Source: Corynebacterium incognita
Lineage (GTDB): Bacteria; Actinomycetota; Actinomycetes; Mycobacteriales; Mycobacteriaceae
Length of the DNA stretch: 64,000 nucleotides
Direction: 5' to 3'
Assembly: GCF_014217255.1 (NCBI RefSeq)
Contig: NZ_CP059404.1
Location: 186,001 to 250,000, forward strand
Part shown: piece after piece, positions 38,527-48,454 of the stretch
Numbering within the stretch: the first letter of the stretch is position 1
Layout of the letters: every line of letters begins with the position of its first letter
Notes under the pieces: generated by a model
The model's input: only the letters and a program-made list of their open reading frames with translations
Told to the model about the DNA's origin: nothing
Database searches by the model: none
Made by a program: the position numbers and the translations under genes

Positions 38527-40335
38527 CTACCACCGCCGGAGGTAGGCGATGCGGTCGCGGAGTTGCTCCGCATTACACAAAGCAGTCGGCGGTCCACCGC
38601 AGGCTTTACGCGCTTCAGTGTGGATGGCGCCGTGCGGACGTCCAGTCCGGCCCGCAGTGATGGACACAATCTTATTCAGCTCCTTGCGCAGCCGCGGGAT
38701 CTCGTCACTTGCTACGGCATCGCCGTGCTGGTCAATAGCAGGCTGGTCGCCGGGGTTCTCCCCGGAACCAGGCGCAATGGTCTGCGGCGTCTGCCCCAAA
38801 ATCTCCGCCTTGTGCGCGAGCTCGGCCTCGCGCTGCTTCTGCGCTTTAATCTGCGCCTCGCGTTGATCAAGCTGCTCTTCTTGCCGCTTGCGCAGCAGCG
38901 CTTTCACTTGATCGGCATCAAGCAACCCAGGGAGGCCCAGGAAGTCCGCTTCTTCTTCAGATCCGCTAAACGCACCTGTGCCAAAATGGGAACCATCGTA
39001 AATGAGTGACGCAAGCTCCGCCTCGGCACCCAAGGATTCGTAGCTCTTGAGTTCGTCTGGTTCGTTCTTTTCTTTGTTAGCGTCAGCGAGCAACTGATCG
39101 TCTAGGCCATCCGACTCACGATGTGGCTTGCCCAGCACGTGGTTGCGGCTGACCTCCATCTTCTCCGCCAGGCTGAGCAGCGTGGGCACGGACGGTAGGA
39201 ACACGCTGGCGGTCTCCCCTGGGCGTCGCGACCGCACAAAACGGCCGATCGCCTGAGCGAAGAACAACGGCGTCGACGCCGACGTAGCGTAGACGCCCAC
39301 TGCAAGGCGCGGGACGTCCACACCTTCGGACACCATGCGGACCGCGACCATCCACTCATCGGTGTTCTGCGAGAATTCCTCAATGCGTGCCGACGACCCC
39401 GGCTCGTCCGACAGGATGACAGACACCGGGGTACTCGACAGCTTCTTCAACATGCGCGCATAGGCGCGCGCGGTGGTGGTGTCGGTAGCGATCACCAAGC
39501 CACCCGCGTCCGGCATATTCTGGCGCACTTGTTGCAACCGGGTGTGTGCCGCTTGCAACACCGCCGGTATCCACTCACCCTTGGGGTCGAGCGCCGTCTT
39601 CCACGCCCGGGCCGTCTGTTCTGCATTGAGGGGCTCACCTAGGCGCGCTGCGTATTCCTCACCGGCGCTGTCCCGCCACCGCGCCTCGCCGGAATAGGCC
39701 AGGAAAACGACGGGACGCACCACGCCGTCGGCAAGCGCGTGGCCGTAGTTGTATTCGTGGTCCGACTGGGAGATCTGGTGGCCTTCCCCGTCTTCCACAT
39801 AACGCACGAACGGGATGGGTGAATCGTCGGAGCGGAAAGGCGTACCCGTCAGCGCCAGACGGTGCTGCACGTCGTCATAGGCTTCACGCACACCGTCACC
39901 CCAGCTTTTGGCGTCGCCGGCATGGTGGATCTCATCGAGAATCACTAAGGTTCGGCGAGCGGATGCCACCGCGCGATGTTTGAAGGGATGCATGCCCACC
40001 TGGGCGTAGGTCACCACGATGCCGTCGTAGGCGGGGTTGACTGCAGAAGAGTTGGTGAATTTTGGATCGAGTGACAACCCCACCCGAGCAGCTGAGCCGG
40101 CCCACTGCACCTTGAGGTGTTCCGTGGGGACGACCACGATGACACGCTCAACGGTGCGGTCGGCCATGAGCTCGGTGGCCACGCGAAGCGCAAAGGTTGT
40201 TTTACCTGCACCAGGAGTTGCCACCGCCATAAAATCTTTAGGCTTGCGCGCCAGGAACTTATCCAGCGCGGCCTGCTGCCAGGCGCGGAGCGTACCGGAG
40301 TTATCGAAACGCGACGGATTGTGCTGGGAACTCAC
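38527..40335 (-). CDS. DEAD/DEAH-box (SF2) helicase
   Basis: Predicted ATP-dependent nucleic-acid helicase of the SSL2/type III-restriction-like group. I start at GTG 40335 (602 aa), which overlaps the DUF3039 stop (GTGA) with AGGAG 12 bases upstream. Motifs: Q-like LRAWQQAALDKFL, Walker A ATPGAGKTTF (about 39-48), DEIH in LVILDEIHHAGDA, ALTGTPFRSDD, and motif VI QAIGRFVRSRRPGE. The C-terminal 120 residues form a charged coiled coil (RKRQEEQLDQREAQIKAQKQ). Conserved near sigA in corynebacteria; substrate unknown. Confidence 0.87.
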   Translation of the reverse strand: MSSQHNPSRFDNSGTLRAWQQAALDKFLARKPKDFMAVATPGAGKTTFALRVATELMADRTVERVIVVVPTEHLKVQWAGSAARVGLSLDPKFTNSSAVNPAYDGIVVTYAQVGMHPFKHRAVASARRTLVILDEIHHAGDAKSWGDGVREAYDDVQHRLALTGTPFRSDDSPIPFVRYVEDGEGHQISQSDHEYNYGHALADGVVRPVVFLAYSGEARWRDSAGEEYAARLGEPLNAEQTARAWKTALDPKGEWIPAVLQAAHTRLQQVRQNMPDAGGLVIATDTTTARAYARMLKKLSSTPVSVILSDEPGSSARIEEFSQNTDEWMVAVRMVSEGVDVPRLAVGVYATSASTPLFFAQAIGRFVRSRRPGETASVFLPSVPTLLSLAEKMEVSRNHVLGKPHRESDGLDDQLLADANKEKNEPDELKSYESLGAEAELASLIYDGSHFGTGAFSGSEEEADFLGLPGLLDADQVKALLRKRQEEQLDQREAQIKAQKQREAELAHKAEILGQTPQTIAPGSGENPGDQPAIDQHGDAVASDEIPRLRKELNKIVSITAGRTGRPHGAIHTEARKACGGPPTALCNAEQLRDRIAYLRRW

Positions 40336-40616
40336 TTCCGGCGCAGGCTCCTGTACTCGCGCTCGCAATCCGGGCAGACGGGCGAGCCCGGCTTCGCCTG
40401 CTTTCGAACGGGGAAAGTTTCCCCGCACAGCGCGACGACCATCTTGCCGCTGACTGCGGAATCGATGATCTGGTCTTTTTTGACGTAATGGAAAAACTTC
40501 GGGGTGTCGTCATCATTGGTCGTCTTGTCCCGCACGTCGGGCTTCTCAATGGTCTGCGTCGACGTTCCCATGCGCACGGTGTTCACGTTGTGTGTTGCTT
40601 CAAAAATAGCGTTCAT
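40332..40616 (-). CDS. DUF3039 family zinc-finger-like protein
   Basis: A 94-residue protein with DDTPKFFHYVKKDQIIDSAVSGKMVVALCGETFPVRKQAKPGSPVCPDCEREYR. Cys in ALCGE plus VCPDCE suggest a metal site. DUF3039 is actinobacteria-specific. The start may instead be the ATG at 40571 (MGTSTQTIEKP). Coupled to the helicase by a GTGA overlap. Confidence 0.82.
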   Translation of the reverse strand: MNAIFEATHNVNTVRMGTSTQTIEKPDVRDKTTNDDDTPKFFHYVKKDQIIDSAVSGKMVVALCGETFPVRKQAKPGSPVCPDCEREYRSLRRK

Positions 40617-40774
40617 GGTGATTTTCCAGCGTGCTCCTTTATCGACTCTTTACCCCTAGAGCCACTAGATTAGTCGGTTTCCCCGTCGGTGCAAGAATGC
40701 AGTACAGACCCGTTTCCTGTCCGGGATGCCCGTGGTGCTTGATCTGCCCGGCATTAGGGCTAACCTGGAAGGCT

Positions 40775-41266
40775 ATGGGTCACAATTCACGCCGCTCCCG
40801 GCGCTCCACCTCGCGCTCTCACCGCGAAGAACCGGTGCTCATCACTGATGCCCGAGTCTCGCCGCGTGATGACCGCCACCGGCGTGAAATCACCTATTCC
40901 ATTCTGCAGTTCATTCGCGTGCCATCGCTTATCTTGGCCTTTTATCTGTATTGGTGGCACGACATGTGGATGCTTCCCGCGCTCTTGGTGGGAGTAACGG
41001 TTCCCCTACCTTGGATAGCGGTGGTTATCGCCAACGGCCAAGGCCAACCCAAGGACAAACGGGAAAAGAACGTGTACAAGCCGGCCATTGCCCGCCAGAT
41101 CCGCCAGCAAGCTGAGGCCGAAGCACTCGCTGCTAGCAGTGCCTCCCGCACGCTGGATGCCTCGGCCCCGGACGTTGTCATCGAACACGACGTTTCCGAT
41201 GACTCGCCCAGCAGCGCGGCTGACTCAGGAAACGAAGAAGAAAACCCCCACAAGGACAATCAGTGA
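40775..41266 (+). CDS. DUF3099 membrane protein
   Basis: The 163-residue protein (ATG 40775) has a basic N-terminus (GHNSRRSRRSTSRSHREE), the family segment VLITDARVSPRDDRHRREITYSILQFIRVPSLILAFYLYWWHDMWMLPALLVGVTVPLPWIAVVIANGQG with two TM helices, and an acidic Ala/Ser-rich tail. TAACCT lies 8 bases before the ATG. The stop overlaps the next GTG. Confidence 0.82.
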   Translation: MGHNSRRSRRSTSRSHREEPVLITDARVSPRDDRHRREITYSILQFIRVPSLILAFYLYWWHDMWMLPALLVGVTVPLPWIAVVIANGQGQPKDKREKNVYKPAIARQIRQQAEAEALAASSASRTLDASAPDVVIEHDVSDDSPSSAADSGNEEENPHKDNQ

Positions 41267-42846
41267 CTACCCCACACAACGCCCGCCCCGTCGGCACCCC
41301 GTTTACTCAGCCCTTCGACCCCGCGCACCCACTATCAGAGGTCGCGCCCGAACTGTGCCGCGCGCTAGAGAAGGCGGGACTCACCCCACAGGGTTTGTTG
41401 GGGTTGCTTGGTCCACACGGAGTTGAGGCGCTCTACCGTGGCGAACCGGGAGCTATCCCACCTGCCACGGAATCCCACGGGATTACTCTGCTGCGTGTTT
41501 TCTTCCTGCACGAACCGATCGCTGCCGATCGGCTCGCCGAGGCACTTGGCGAGCCGACGCTAGTCAGTAAGCTTTGCGACGCCCGCGCATTCGTTGCGGT
41601 ACCTGGCAAGGACGGTGCAGACTCGCAGTTGCGTTGCGTCGTAGATATCCGTGCTCACGTAGTCTCAGGACGCCAGGTATGGGTCTGGGCAGATGTAGAC
41701 GCGAGCCTCGTGGATCACGTCCCGGGCCCGGAGCACGTCTTGGGTGTCGGTGCCGCCAGCTTGTCGCTGTTGGGGTCGGTGCCTACTGACCCCGTGGATA
41801 GTGTGCTCGATATCGGCACGGGATCCGGCATTCAGTTGTTGGGACAGGCCGACAGCGCTACCACCCTGGTGGGCACGGATCTTCACGCCCGAGCTCTCGA
41901 CTTCGCTGCTGCCAGCCTCACCGCCAGCGGAGCTAACGCTGAACTATTGCAGGGGCCATGGTTCGAACCGGTCGCGGGGCGGCGATTCTCGCGAATCGTC
42001 GCCAACCCTCCCTTCGTCGTCGGTGTGCCAGAAGTCGGCCATGTTTACCGCGATTCCGGACTCAACCTCGATGGCGCCAGCGAACTTGTGGTCTCCCAGG
42101 CCGCGGACTATCTCGAGCCCGGCGGCACCGCCCACTTGCTCGCGGCGTGGGTGCACAGGGCTGACGAGGCATGGGAGCAGCGTGTGGCCCGCTGGCTCCC
42201 GAACCACGGTGTAACTGCCTGGGTCATGCAGCGTGACGTCGCCGATCCTGCGCTTTACGTTTCCACCTGGCTACGCGATGAGTCGATTGATCCCCGCAGC
42301 GTGGAAGGCGTTGAGCGTACTCGCCTGTGGCTCGAGCACTTCCGTCGCCACGAGGTCACCGGAATTGGCTTCGGATTCGTCGCAGTACAACGCATCGCTG
42401 ACGACGCCCCGTCTGAGGTCATAGCCGAGGACCTCTCCCAGCCGTTTACCGACCCACTAGGCCCCGAAGTCGCAGAACACTTTGCTCGTGCCGAGTGGCT
42501 ACGCAACAGCACAGCCGATGACGTCGCGAATTCCCGCTTCGTCCTACGCCCGGGTGTCGCACGTGAAGAGGTTCAGGTAGCCGACACCCACAGCGGGATG
42601 GGCTTTGGGCCCGCGGCGCTGCGGCTCACTCGCACGGACGGCCCTCGCTTTAGCCATGACGTCGACGAGCACGTGGCTGCTGTGGTCGCCGGCCTCCACC
42701 CTGAAGGCCTACCGCTAGGGGAAGTGGCCGCGCTCTATGCTGTAGCACACGGTCTAGACGACGAGGCCTTTCTCGATGAACTCATTCCGTTGATCGTGGA
42801 TCTGATGCGCCACGGCATCGTTATTCCGCAGGAGCTGGTGTCATGA
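41263..42846 (+). CDS. Class I SAM-dependent methyltransferase (NPPF type)
   Basis: The 527-residue protein has a winged-helix-like N-terminal part ([27 protein letters not shown] sequence), SAM motif I ([16 protein letters not shown]), and NPPF at about 248-251 ([23 protein letters not shown]), as in PrmC/RlmG-like enzymes that methylate amide or adenine nitrogens. A ~150-residue C-terminal extension has no known activity. It starts in a GTGA overlap with the DUF3099 gene and ends in an ATGA overlap with dtd. Substrate unknown. Confidence 0.85.
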   Translation: MTTPHNARPVGTPFTQPFDPAHPLSEVAPELCRALEKAGLTPQGLLGLLGPHGVEALYRGEPGAIPPATESHGITLLRVFFLHEPIAADRLAEALGEPTLVSKLCDARAFVAVPGKDGADSQLRCVVDIRAHVVSGRQVWVWADVDASLVDHVPGPEHVLGVGAASLSLLGSVPTDPVDSVLDIGTGSGIQLLGQADSATTLVGTDLHARALDFAAASLTASGANAELLQGPWFEPVAGRRFSRIVANPPFVVGVPEVGHVYRDSGLNLDGASELVVSQAADYLEPGGTAHLLAAWVHRADEAWEQRVARWLPNHGVTAWVMQRDVADPALYVSTWLRDESIDPRSVEGVERTRLWLEHFRRHEVTGIGFGFVAVQRIADDAPSEVIAEDLSQPFTDPLGPEVAEHFARAEWLRNSTADDVANSRFVLRPGVAREEVQVADTHSGMGFGPAALRLTRTDGPRFSHDVDEHVAAVVAGLHPEGLPLGEVAALYAVAHGLDDEAFLDELIPLIVDLMRHGIVIPQELVS

Positions 42847-43283
42847 AGGCCGTCCTCACGCGCGTTACCAAGGCCACCGTCAGCGTAGATGGTGAAGTAG
42901 TCGGCACGATTGACTGCCCCACGACCGGCGGCATCCTAGCCCTCGTGGGAGTAGGCACTGGGGACGTCGACAGGCCTGAGGCTACGGAGAAAATGGTTCG
43001 CAAGATCGCTGAGCTTCGCATTCTCGATGGCGAACAGTCCGTACTCGATGCGGAGGCGCCAGTGCTATTGGTCAGTCAATTCACGCTCCTCGGACGTACC
43101 GCGAAAGGGCGGCGACCATCCTGGTCTGACGCGGCCCCAGGGCCGGTTGCGGAGCCAATCATCGAAGACATTGGGGCACGGCTCCGCGAGCTGGGTATCA
43201 CTGTAGAAACTGGTCGGTTCGGTGCCCACATGCACGTCTCCTCGGTCAACGACGGCCCGTTTACTGTCCTCGTCGAGACCTAA
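42843..43283 (+). CDS. dtd: D-aminoacyl-tRNA deacylase
   Basis: Removes D-amino acids (and glycine mischarged on tRNA-Ala) from tRNA. The 146 residues contain the catalytic SQFTLLG (canonical SQFTL) and C-terminal [11 protein letters not shown] (NxGP motif). ATGA overlap with the methyltransferase gene. Confidence 0.95.
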   Translation: MKAVLTRVTKATVSVDGEVVGTIDCPTTGGILALVGVGTGDVDRPEATEKMVRKIAELRILDGEQSVLDAEAPVLLVSQFTLLGRTAKGRRPSWSDAAPGPVAEPIIEDIGARLRELGITVETGRFGAHMHVSSVNDGPFTVLVET

Positions 43284-43418
43284 TCCCCCGGCAGCGCAGG
43301 GCTCCAGCACTGCTTCCCCACACTACCCCCGCCCCCACCTGCGACGTGCGATTTATCCCACAATCCACCCCCGCGGAGACAATGAAGAGTAGCGATTCCC
43401 GCGCAGTTCGAAGGTCGC

Positions 43419-43446
43419 GGAACTTTTACCGGCCCATGTCCGTTGT
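43419..43446 (+). promoter_or_regulatory. Candidate SigH-type promoter of sigB
   Basis: GGAACT (-35) and CGTTGT (-10) with 18 bases between GGAA and CGTT fit the corynebacterial ECF SigH consensus (GGAAT/C-A, GTT). It lies ~40 bases before the sigB start. sigB is known to be SigH-dependent in C. glutamicum. Confidence 0.6.
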
Positions 43447-43485
43447 GCATTATGAACCAGGCAACAACAAGGAGGCCTTGAGATT

Positions 43486-44493
43486 ATGACGGCTAGTGCA
43501 TCTGCCCAGAAGATTTCCAACCAGGACGTCGACGGAACAGAGGAAGTTGACCGCGGTTCGCGTCGTGGGCACACGAACGATAACCCCTCTGCCGACCTTG
43601 TTCGCGTTTACCTCAACGGAATCGGCAAAACGGCTCTCCTCTCCGCCGAGGACGAAGTAGAGCTTGCGCAGGCTATCGAGGTTGGACTTTACGCTGAATA
43701 CAAGCTCAACAACGCCGAGAAGCTCACCCGCGCCGAGAAGCGCGATTTGAAGATCTTAGTGAAGGAAGGCAAGAAGGCGCGCTCCCACTTGCTGGAGGCT
43801 AACCTCCGCTTGGTCGTCTCGCTGGCTAAGCGTTACACCGGCCGTGGCATGCCACTGCTAGATCTCATCCAAGAAGGCAACCTCGGCCTTATTCGCGCGA
43901 TGGAGAAGTTCGATTACTCCAAGGGCTTTAAGTTCTCCACCTACGCCACGTGGTGGATTCGCCAGGCGATTACCCGCGGCATGGCTGATCAGTCTCGCAC
44001 CATCCGCCTTCCGGTCCATCTCGTGGAGCAGGTGAACAAGCTCTCCCGCATCAAGCGCGAGATGTACCAGTCCTTAGGACGCGAGGCTACCAACGAGGAA
44101 TTGGCTGAAGAGTCGGGCATCGAAGAATCCAAGATCGAGATGCTGCTGCGCCAGTCCCGCGACCCGGTGTCGCTGGATATGCCAGTTGGCGCCGATGAGG
44201 AGGCACCTCTGGGTGACTTCATCGAGGACGCAGAGGCGACCGATGCGGAGACCGCGGTCGTGGCATCTATGCGCCACTATGACATCCAAAGCGTCATTGG
44301 TGGCCTAGAGCAACGCGAGCAGGACGTCATCCGCATGCGCTACGGGCTTGACGACGGCGTACCCCGCACCCTCGATCAGATTGGTCGCCGGTTCGGCCTG
44401 TCTCGCGAGCGGGTCCGCCAGATTGAGCGTGAGGTCATGGCCAAGCTCCGCGAGGGTGAACGCGCGGACCGCCTCCGCGATTATTCCCTCTAA
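43486..44493 (+). CDS. sigB: Principal-like sigma factor SigB
   Basis: Non-essential group 2 sigma factor for stress and stationary phase. The 335 residues lack the repeat/acidic N-terminus of SigA but keep region 1.2 ([18 protein letters not shown]), region 2 ([42 protein letters not shown]) and region 4.2 ([20 protein letters not shown]). AAGGAGG lies 10 bases before the ATG. Confidence 0.96.
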   Translation: MTASASAQKISNQDVDGTEEVDRGSRRGHTNDNPSADLVRVYLNGIGKTALLSAEDEVELAQAIEVGLYAEYKLNNAEKLTRAEKRDLKILVKEGKKARSHLLEANLRLVVSLAKRYTGRGMPLLDLIQEGNLGLIRAMEKFDYSKGFKFSTYATWWIRQAITRGMADQSRTIRLPVHLVEQVNKLSRIKREMYQSLGREATNEELAEESGIEESKIEMLLRQSRDPVSLDMPVGADEEAPLGDFIEDAEATDAETAVVASMRHYDIQSVIGGLEQREQDVIRMRYGLDDGVPRTLDQIGRRFGLSRERVRQIEREVMAKLREGERADRLRDYSL

Positions 44494-44541
44494 TTACTGC
44501 AATACCTGCAGTTTCTCAAAGTGTTGGCGTGGCCAACATCG

Positions 44542-44576
44542 GCGCACCGCGCGGGCAGCACGCCCCTGCGGTGCGC
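44542..44576 (+). terminator. Hairpin terminator after sigB
   Basis: GCGCACCGC / GCGGTGCGC with an inner GGGC / GCCC, followed by TATTGTGTT. A perfect 17-base palindrome (TGTTGGC-GTG-GCCAACA, 44522-44538) stands just before it. Both lie between sigB and dtxR. Confidence 0.55.
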
Positions 44577-44580
44577 TATT

Positions 44581-44599
44581 GTGTTAGGTACTAAAACAC
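44581..44599. promoter_or_regulatory. Inverted repeat GTGTT-N9-AACAC upstream of dtxR
   Basis: A 19-base element about 40 bases before the dtxR start. Its core TTAGGTA..CTAA partly recalls the DtxR box (TTAGGTTAG-C-CTAACCTAA), but the central symmetry is poor, so autoregulation is only a guess. Confidence 0.3.
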
Positions 44600-44636
44600 T
44601 TCGCACGTGTAGGGCACAAGAAAGGTTAGTGGGACG

Positions 44637-45347
44637 TTGAGGGATCTGGTTGACACCACCGAAATGTATCTCCGCACGATTTACGAGCTTGAGGAAGAAG
44701 GAATCGTCCCCCTCCGCGCCCGCATCGCGGAGCGCCTTGACCAATCGGGGCCCACGGTCTCCCAGACGGTTGCCCGCATGGAGCGCGACGGACTGCTTTA
44801 CGTGCGCCCGGACCGCAGCCTGGAGCTGACGGACAGCGGTCGTAAGACAGCCACCGCCGTGATGCGTAAACACCGCCTCGCCGAGCGCCTATTGGTGGAC
44901 ATCCTCGGTCTCGATATTCACCAGGTACATGATGAGGCGTGCCGCTGGGAGCACGTTATGAGCGTGGATGTAGAAAAGCGCATGGTCAAGGTCCTTGAAG
45001 ACCCCACTCACTCCCCCTTCGGTAACCCCATTCCCGCCCTTGACGAGCTGGGGGTCAAGGCGCCTAAGCCGGCGACCGCCACCCGGTTGGTGGACCTTCC
45101 GCGCGGCGAGGAAATCTCCGCTTCCATCGTTCAGGTCAACGAGATCCTCCAGGTGGACGTTGATACTTTCCACAAATTGTACGACGCCGGTATCCGTTTG
45201 GGTGAGACCGTCACCGTCCGCAACGATGGCGCTACCGCAACGGTCACAACCTCTGACGGCGCGAGCGTCGAGCTTTCCGACGACCTCGCACATGCGGTCC
45301 GCGTCACTCTGCTCGACAACCAAGCGAAAGGATCTTTCTCATCATGA
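44637..45347 (+). CDS. dtxR: Iron-dependent repressor DtxR
   Basis: Fe(II)-activated global repressor of iron uptake genes. The 236 residues, TTG start, align without gaps to C. diphtheriae DtxR over the first ~125: [21 protein letters not shown] region [20 protein letters not shown], and metal ligands M10, H79, E83, H98, C102, E105, H106 all kept (HRLAER and [10 protein letters not shown]). A C-terminal SH3-like domain follows. The tail is ~10 residues longer than the diphtheria protein. It ends in an ATGA overlap with galE. Confidence 0.96.
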   Translation: MRDLVDTTEMYLRTIYELEEEGIVPLRARIAERLDQSGPTVSQTVARMERDGLLYVRPDRSLELTDSGRKTATAVMRKHRLAERLLVDILGLDIHQVHDEACRWEHVMSVDVEKRMVKVLEDPTHSPFGNPIPALDELGVKAPKPATATRLVDLPRGEEISASIVQVNEILQVDVDTFHKLYDAGIRLGETVTVRNDGATATVTTSDGASVELSDDLAHAVRVTLLDNQAKGSFSS

Positions 45348-46327
45348 AACTGCTTGTCACCGGGGGCGCCGGATATGTCGGTAGCGTCTGTGCCGCCGTC
45401 TTGTTGGAGAAGGGGCATGACGTTACCATCCTCGACAACTTCTCCACCGGCAATCGCGACGCCGTGCCTGCGAAGGCAACACTGGTGGAAGGCGAGCTCC
45501 GCGAACGCATTGACGCGGTGTTGAGCCAGGGCGGTTTCGATGCAGTCGTTCACTGTGCGGCCCGCTCGCTGGTTGGCGAATCAGTCGACAAGCCCGATGA
45601 GTACTGGCAAGCAAACGTCGTGACTACCCTAGCGCTGCTCGATGCAATGCGCGCCCACAAGGTCAATAACTTGGTTTTCTCCTCCACGGCCGCGACGTAC
45701 GGAGAACCGGAGACCGTCCCCATTACGGAGGACATGCCCGCGGCACCGACCAACCCGTACGGCGCCACCAAACTAGCCATCGACCACGCGATTACGTCGT
45801 ACGCCAAGGCTTACGACATCGCTGCGACGTCGCTGCGCTACTTCAACGTGGCCGGTGCGTATGGCGCAATCGGCGAGAATCGCGAGGTGGAAACCCACCT
45901 CATTCCCATCATTTTACAGGTCGCCCTCGGTCACCGCGACAAGATCTACATGTTCGGCGACGACTGGGACACCCCTGACGGAACCCCAGTCCGGGACTAC
46001 ATTCATATCCGCGATCTGGCCGAGGCCCATGCGCTGGCATTGGACACCAACGAGCCGGGCGTTCACCGCATCTACAACCTAGGCTCAGGCGACGGCTACT
46101 CGGTGAGGGAAGTCGTGGAGATGTGCCGCAAGGTCACCGGGCACCCAATTCCCGCCGAGGTGGCTCCGCGACGCGCCGGTGATCCGCCGACCCTCATCGC
46201 GTCCTCGGACAAGATTAAGGCCGAACTCGGATGGAACCCCGAACGCACGGACCTGGAAACGATCGTCTCCGACGCCTGGGCGTTCACCCGCGAGCTCGGT
46301 GACCGCGCGCATTCCGCGCGGCGCTAG
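45344..46327 (+). CDS. galE: UDP-glucose 4-epimerase
   Basis: Short-chain dehydrogenase-type epimerase making UDP-galactose for the galactan of the cell wall. The 327 residues show the NAD motif GGAGYVGS (7-14), SSTAATYGE, the catalytic Tyr139-x3-Lys143 (NPYGATK) and [19 protein letters not shown]. Coupled to dtxR, the order known from other corynebacteria. Confidence 0.95.
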   Translation: MKLLVTGGAGYVGSVCAAVLLEKGHDVTILDNFSTGNRDAVPAKATLVEGELRERIDAVLSQGGFDAVVHCAARSLVGESVDKPDEYWQANVVTTLALLDAMRAHKVNNLVFSSTAATYGEPETVPITEDMPAAPTNPYGATKLAIDHAITSYAKAYDIAATSLRYFNVAGAYGAIGENREVETHLIPIILQVALGHRDKIYMFGDDWDTPDGTPVRDYIHIRDLAEAHALALDTNEPGVHRIYNLGSGDGYSVREVVEMCRKVTGHPIPAEVAPRRAGDPPTLIASSDKIKAELGWNPERTDLETIVSDAWAFTRELGDRAHSARR

Positions 46328-46336
46328 CCCCCGGCG

Positions 46337-47059
46337 TTAGATTCTATGGTCTGCTTGGCCCGAAGCACCCAGGCCCAGCGGTTCGAGGTCGATCGGCACG
46401 TACAATGCCTCGAATTCCTTTGCGCTGAGCTGCCCGACCTGTTCTGGAATGAGTCCAATCAGTGGAGCTTCCGTTACGCGGGGTAGTTCTTGGGCGTTGA
46501 GACGCGTTGCCAAGTCCGGCGCCGCGGGCATCGATCCGCCCACCAGTGCAGCTACGTGTGCGCCTTTTCGTCGGGCGTGAGTGACGGTGAGTTCGGCTAG
46601 GTTGAGGCTACCCAGTCCCATAGCCGTGACGACTACCAAGGGAGCCCCCAGTGCGCAGGCGATGTCGAGGATCGTCACGTCGTCTGCAAGGCGTACCGTG
46701 ATACCGCCCGCGCCTTCTACAAGGATTACCGGCTCTTCGCCTTGGGCGCATTCCGCCGGGGCGCGGCGTTCCACATCACGGAGCCACTGCACGACGTCGT
46801 GGAGGCTAATCCCCGGCAGCCCTGCGCGGCGCGCTGCCAGATTCGGCGCCAGAGGCTCCGGATAGCGCACCATCTCGACTCCTGCGATGCCAGTGAGCCG
46901 TTGTACCGTGGCGATATCCCCATGCCCCACCGGCTCTCCAGTTTGCACCGGCTTGGCCACGCCCACCACGTGGCCGGCCTCCTTGATAGACCGTGCGAGG
47001 ACTGCGGTAGCGATAGTTTTGCCGACATCGGTGCCCGTTCCAGTCATGACAATAAACAT
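46337..47059 (-). CDS. bioD: Dethiobiotin synthetase
   Basis: ATP-dependent ring closure of DAPA to dethiobiotin. The 240 residues carry the P-loop GTGTDVGKT (7-15), VAKPVQTGE, VEGAGGITVRL and VTAMGLGSLNLAELTVTHAR. It follows bioA by 50 bases, in the same direction. In C. glutamicum galE is followed by the DUF4192 gene, so bioAD is inserted or relocated here. Confidence 0.94.
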   Translation of the reverse strand: MFIVMTGTGTDVGKTIATAVLARSIKEAGHVVGVAKPVQTGEPVGHGDIATVQRLTGIAGVEMVRYPEPLAPNLAARRAGLPGISLHDVVQWLRDVERRAPAECAQGEEPVILVEGAGGITVRLADDVTILDIACALGAPLVVVTAMGLGSLNLAELTVTHARRKGAHVAALVGGSMPAAPDLATRLNAQELPRVTEAPLIGLIPEQVGQLSAKEFEALYVPIDLEPLGLGASGQADHRI

Positions 47060-47109
47060 GTTTTAGCTTCCTTTCTGCGCCTCTTCTTTATCCGTGGTGA
47101 GCTTTCGTT

Positions 47110-48369
47110 TTATGCCGCATCCACTGCTGCTCTCAAGCCTCGGCACATTGTGGCCACTTCTGCCTTAGTGCTGATAAACGGCGGCATGATGTAGAGCAGC
47201 TTTCCGAACGGGCGAATCCACACTCCTTCGCGTAAGGCTGCCGTTGTCGCTGCGGCCATATGCGCGGGTTCGTGCAACTCCACGACGCCAATTGCACCAA
47301 GAACCCTAACGTCCGCGACTTTCTGGTGCTCCGCCAACGAACGCAACCCTGTTTTCAGTTCGTCCTCGACGCGCGGTACCTGCTCCTTCCACGCGCCTTC
47401 CCTAATGAGTTGCGTCGCCTCTGCCGCCGCCGCGGTTGCAAGAGGATTGGCCATGAAAGTGGGTCCGTGCATGACGGCCGCGGGTTCAAGCCCCTGTGCA
47501 ATGTGTTCTTTGGCCAGGGTCGCCGCGAGCGTCATCATTCCTCCAGTCAGTGCCTTACCCACGCACATGATGTCCGGTACGGCATCGGCAGCGAAGGACG
47601 TGAAGAGATCTCCCGTGCGCCCGAATCCGGTGGCGATCTCGTCTGCGATCATGACGAGCCCGTACTCGTCACATAATGCGCGAATACCGGTGACCAATTC
47701 GTGGTCATGGAAGCGCATTCCCCCTGCTCCCTGCACCACCGGTTCGATAATGACGGCTGCCGTCTCCGCGGTGATGTGCGAAGCAAACTCCGCCAGGTAG
47801 GTCTCTCGTTCTGCGGGCGTTGCTCCGCGTGGTGGCGGGGCCGGGGCGAATTGTTGTTTCGCGACGACGCCATCCCATAGGCTGTGCATCCCTGTGTCCG
47901 GATCACAGGCGCTCATCGCTGCGAAGGTGTCACCGTGGTAACCGTGGCGCCAAGTCAGCAACCGCGTGCGCTCAGGATGACCTTGGCCGCGAGCGAATTG
48001 AAGTGCCATCTTGATAGCGACCTCGACGGATACGGATCCAGAATCCGCGTAGAAGACGCGCGGGAGCTGCCAGTCCGTCAGCTCCAAAAGATTCTCCGTT
48101 AGTCGAGCTGCTGGCTCGTGAGTAAGGCCCCCAAACATGACGTGGCTCATGGACTCAAGCTGACGCGTCGCGGCGGCGACGAGACGCGGGTGGTTATGTC
48201 CGTGAGCCGCTGCCCACCAGGAGCTCATGGCATCGAGGACGGTGCTGCCGTCGCCGAGGGTCAGTGTTGTGCCGCACGCAGACAAGACCACTCGGTTTGT
48301 CTCGCCGATGGGGGCGTAGGGATGCCAGATGTGTTGGGAATCGATCTCAGCGATGCGCTGTGGGTCCAC
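47110..48369 (-). CDS. bioA: Adenosylmethionine--8-amino-7-oxononanoate aminotransferase
   Basis: PLP enzyme turning KAPA into DAPA with SAM as amino donor. The 419 residues contain IWHPYAPIG, DAMSSWWAAAHGHNHP, WRHGYHGDTFAAMSACDP, VMIADEIATGFGRTG and the PLP-binding Lys272 in VGKALTGGMMTLAATL. GTG start (48369) follows AAGGAG. A BioQ-like box lies 18 bases before the start. Confidence 0.95.
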   Translation of the reverse strand: MDPQRIAEIDSQHIWHPYAPIGETNRVVLSACGTTLTLGDGSTVLDAMSSWWAAAHGHNHPRLVAAATRQLESMSHVMFGGLTHEPAARLTENLLELTDWQLPRVFYADSGSVSVEVAIKMALQFARGQGHPERTRLLTWRHGYHGDTFAAMSACDPDTGMHSLWDGVVAKQQFAPAPPPRGATPAERETYLAEFASHITAETAAVIIEPVVQGAGGMRFHDHELVTGIRALCDEYGLVMIADEIATGFGRTGDLFTSFAADAVPDIMCVGKALTGGMMTLAATLAKEHIAQGLEPAAVMHGPTFMANPLATAAAAEATQLIREGAWKEQVPRVEDELKTGLRSLAEHQKVADVRVLGAIGVVELHEPAHMAAATTAALREGVWIRPFGKLLYIMPPFISTKAEVATMCRGLRAAVDAA

Positions 48370-48386
48370 AGGACCATGCTCCTTAC

Positions 48387-48399
48387 TGAACGGTGTTTA
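48387..48399. promoter_or_regulatory. BioQ-like operator upstream of bioA
   Basis: TGAAC-GGT-GTTTA, a 13-base match to the BioQ motif TGAAC-N3-GTTAC reported for C. glutamicum biotin genes (as I recall it). It sits just upstream of the bioA ribosome site. Confidence 0.5.
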
Positions 48400-48440
48400 A
48401 TTTTTCTTCCAAAAGGCCACCCTACCGCAAGTCGATTTGC

Positions 48441-48446
48441 CATAAT
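48441..48446 (+). promoter_or_regulatory. -10 box (CATAAT) for the POT transporter gene
   Basis: CATAAT stands 8 bases before ATG 48455, a leaderless arrangement; the BioQ-like box begins 11 bases after the ATG's first base. Confidence 0.5.
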
Positions 48447-48454
48447 TGCTTTTC

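Noticed and set aside
43284-43400. 6C-type small RNA suggested by the C-rich stretch after dtd
   Set aside because: C-runs are present, but no pair of hairpins with C-rich loops could be drawn.
44581-44599. Canonical DtxR box in the dtxR promoter
   Set aside because: Only the outer five bases are symmetric; the centre does not fit the DtxR consensus. Kept only as a low-confidence inverted repeat.
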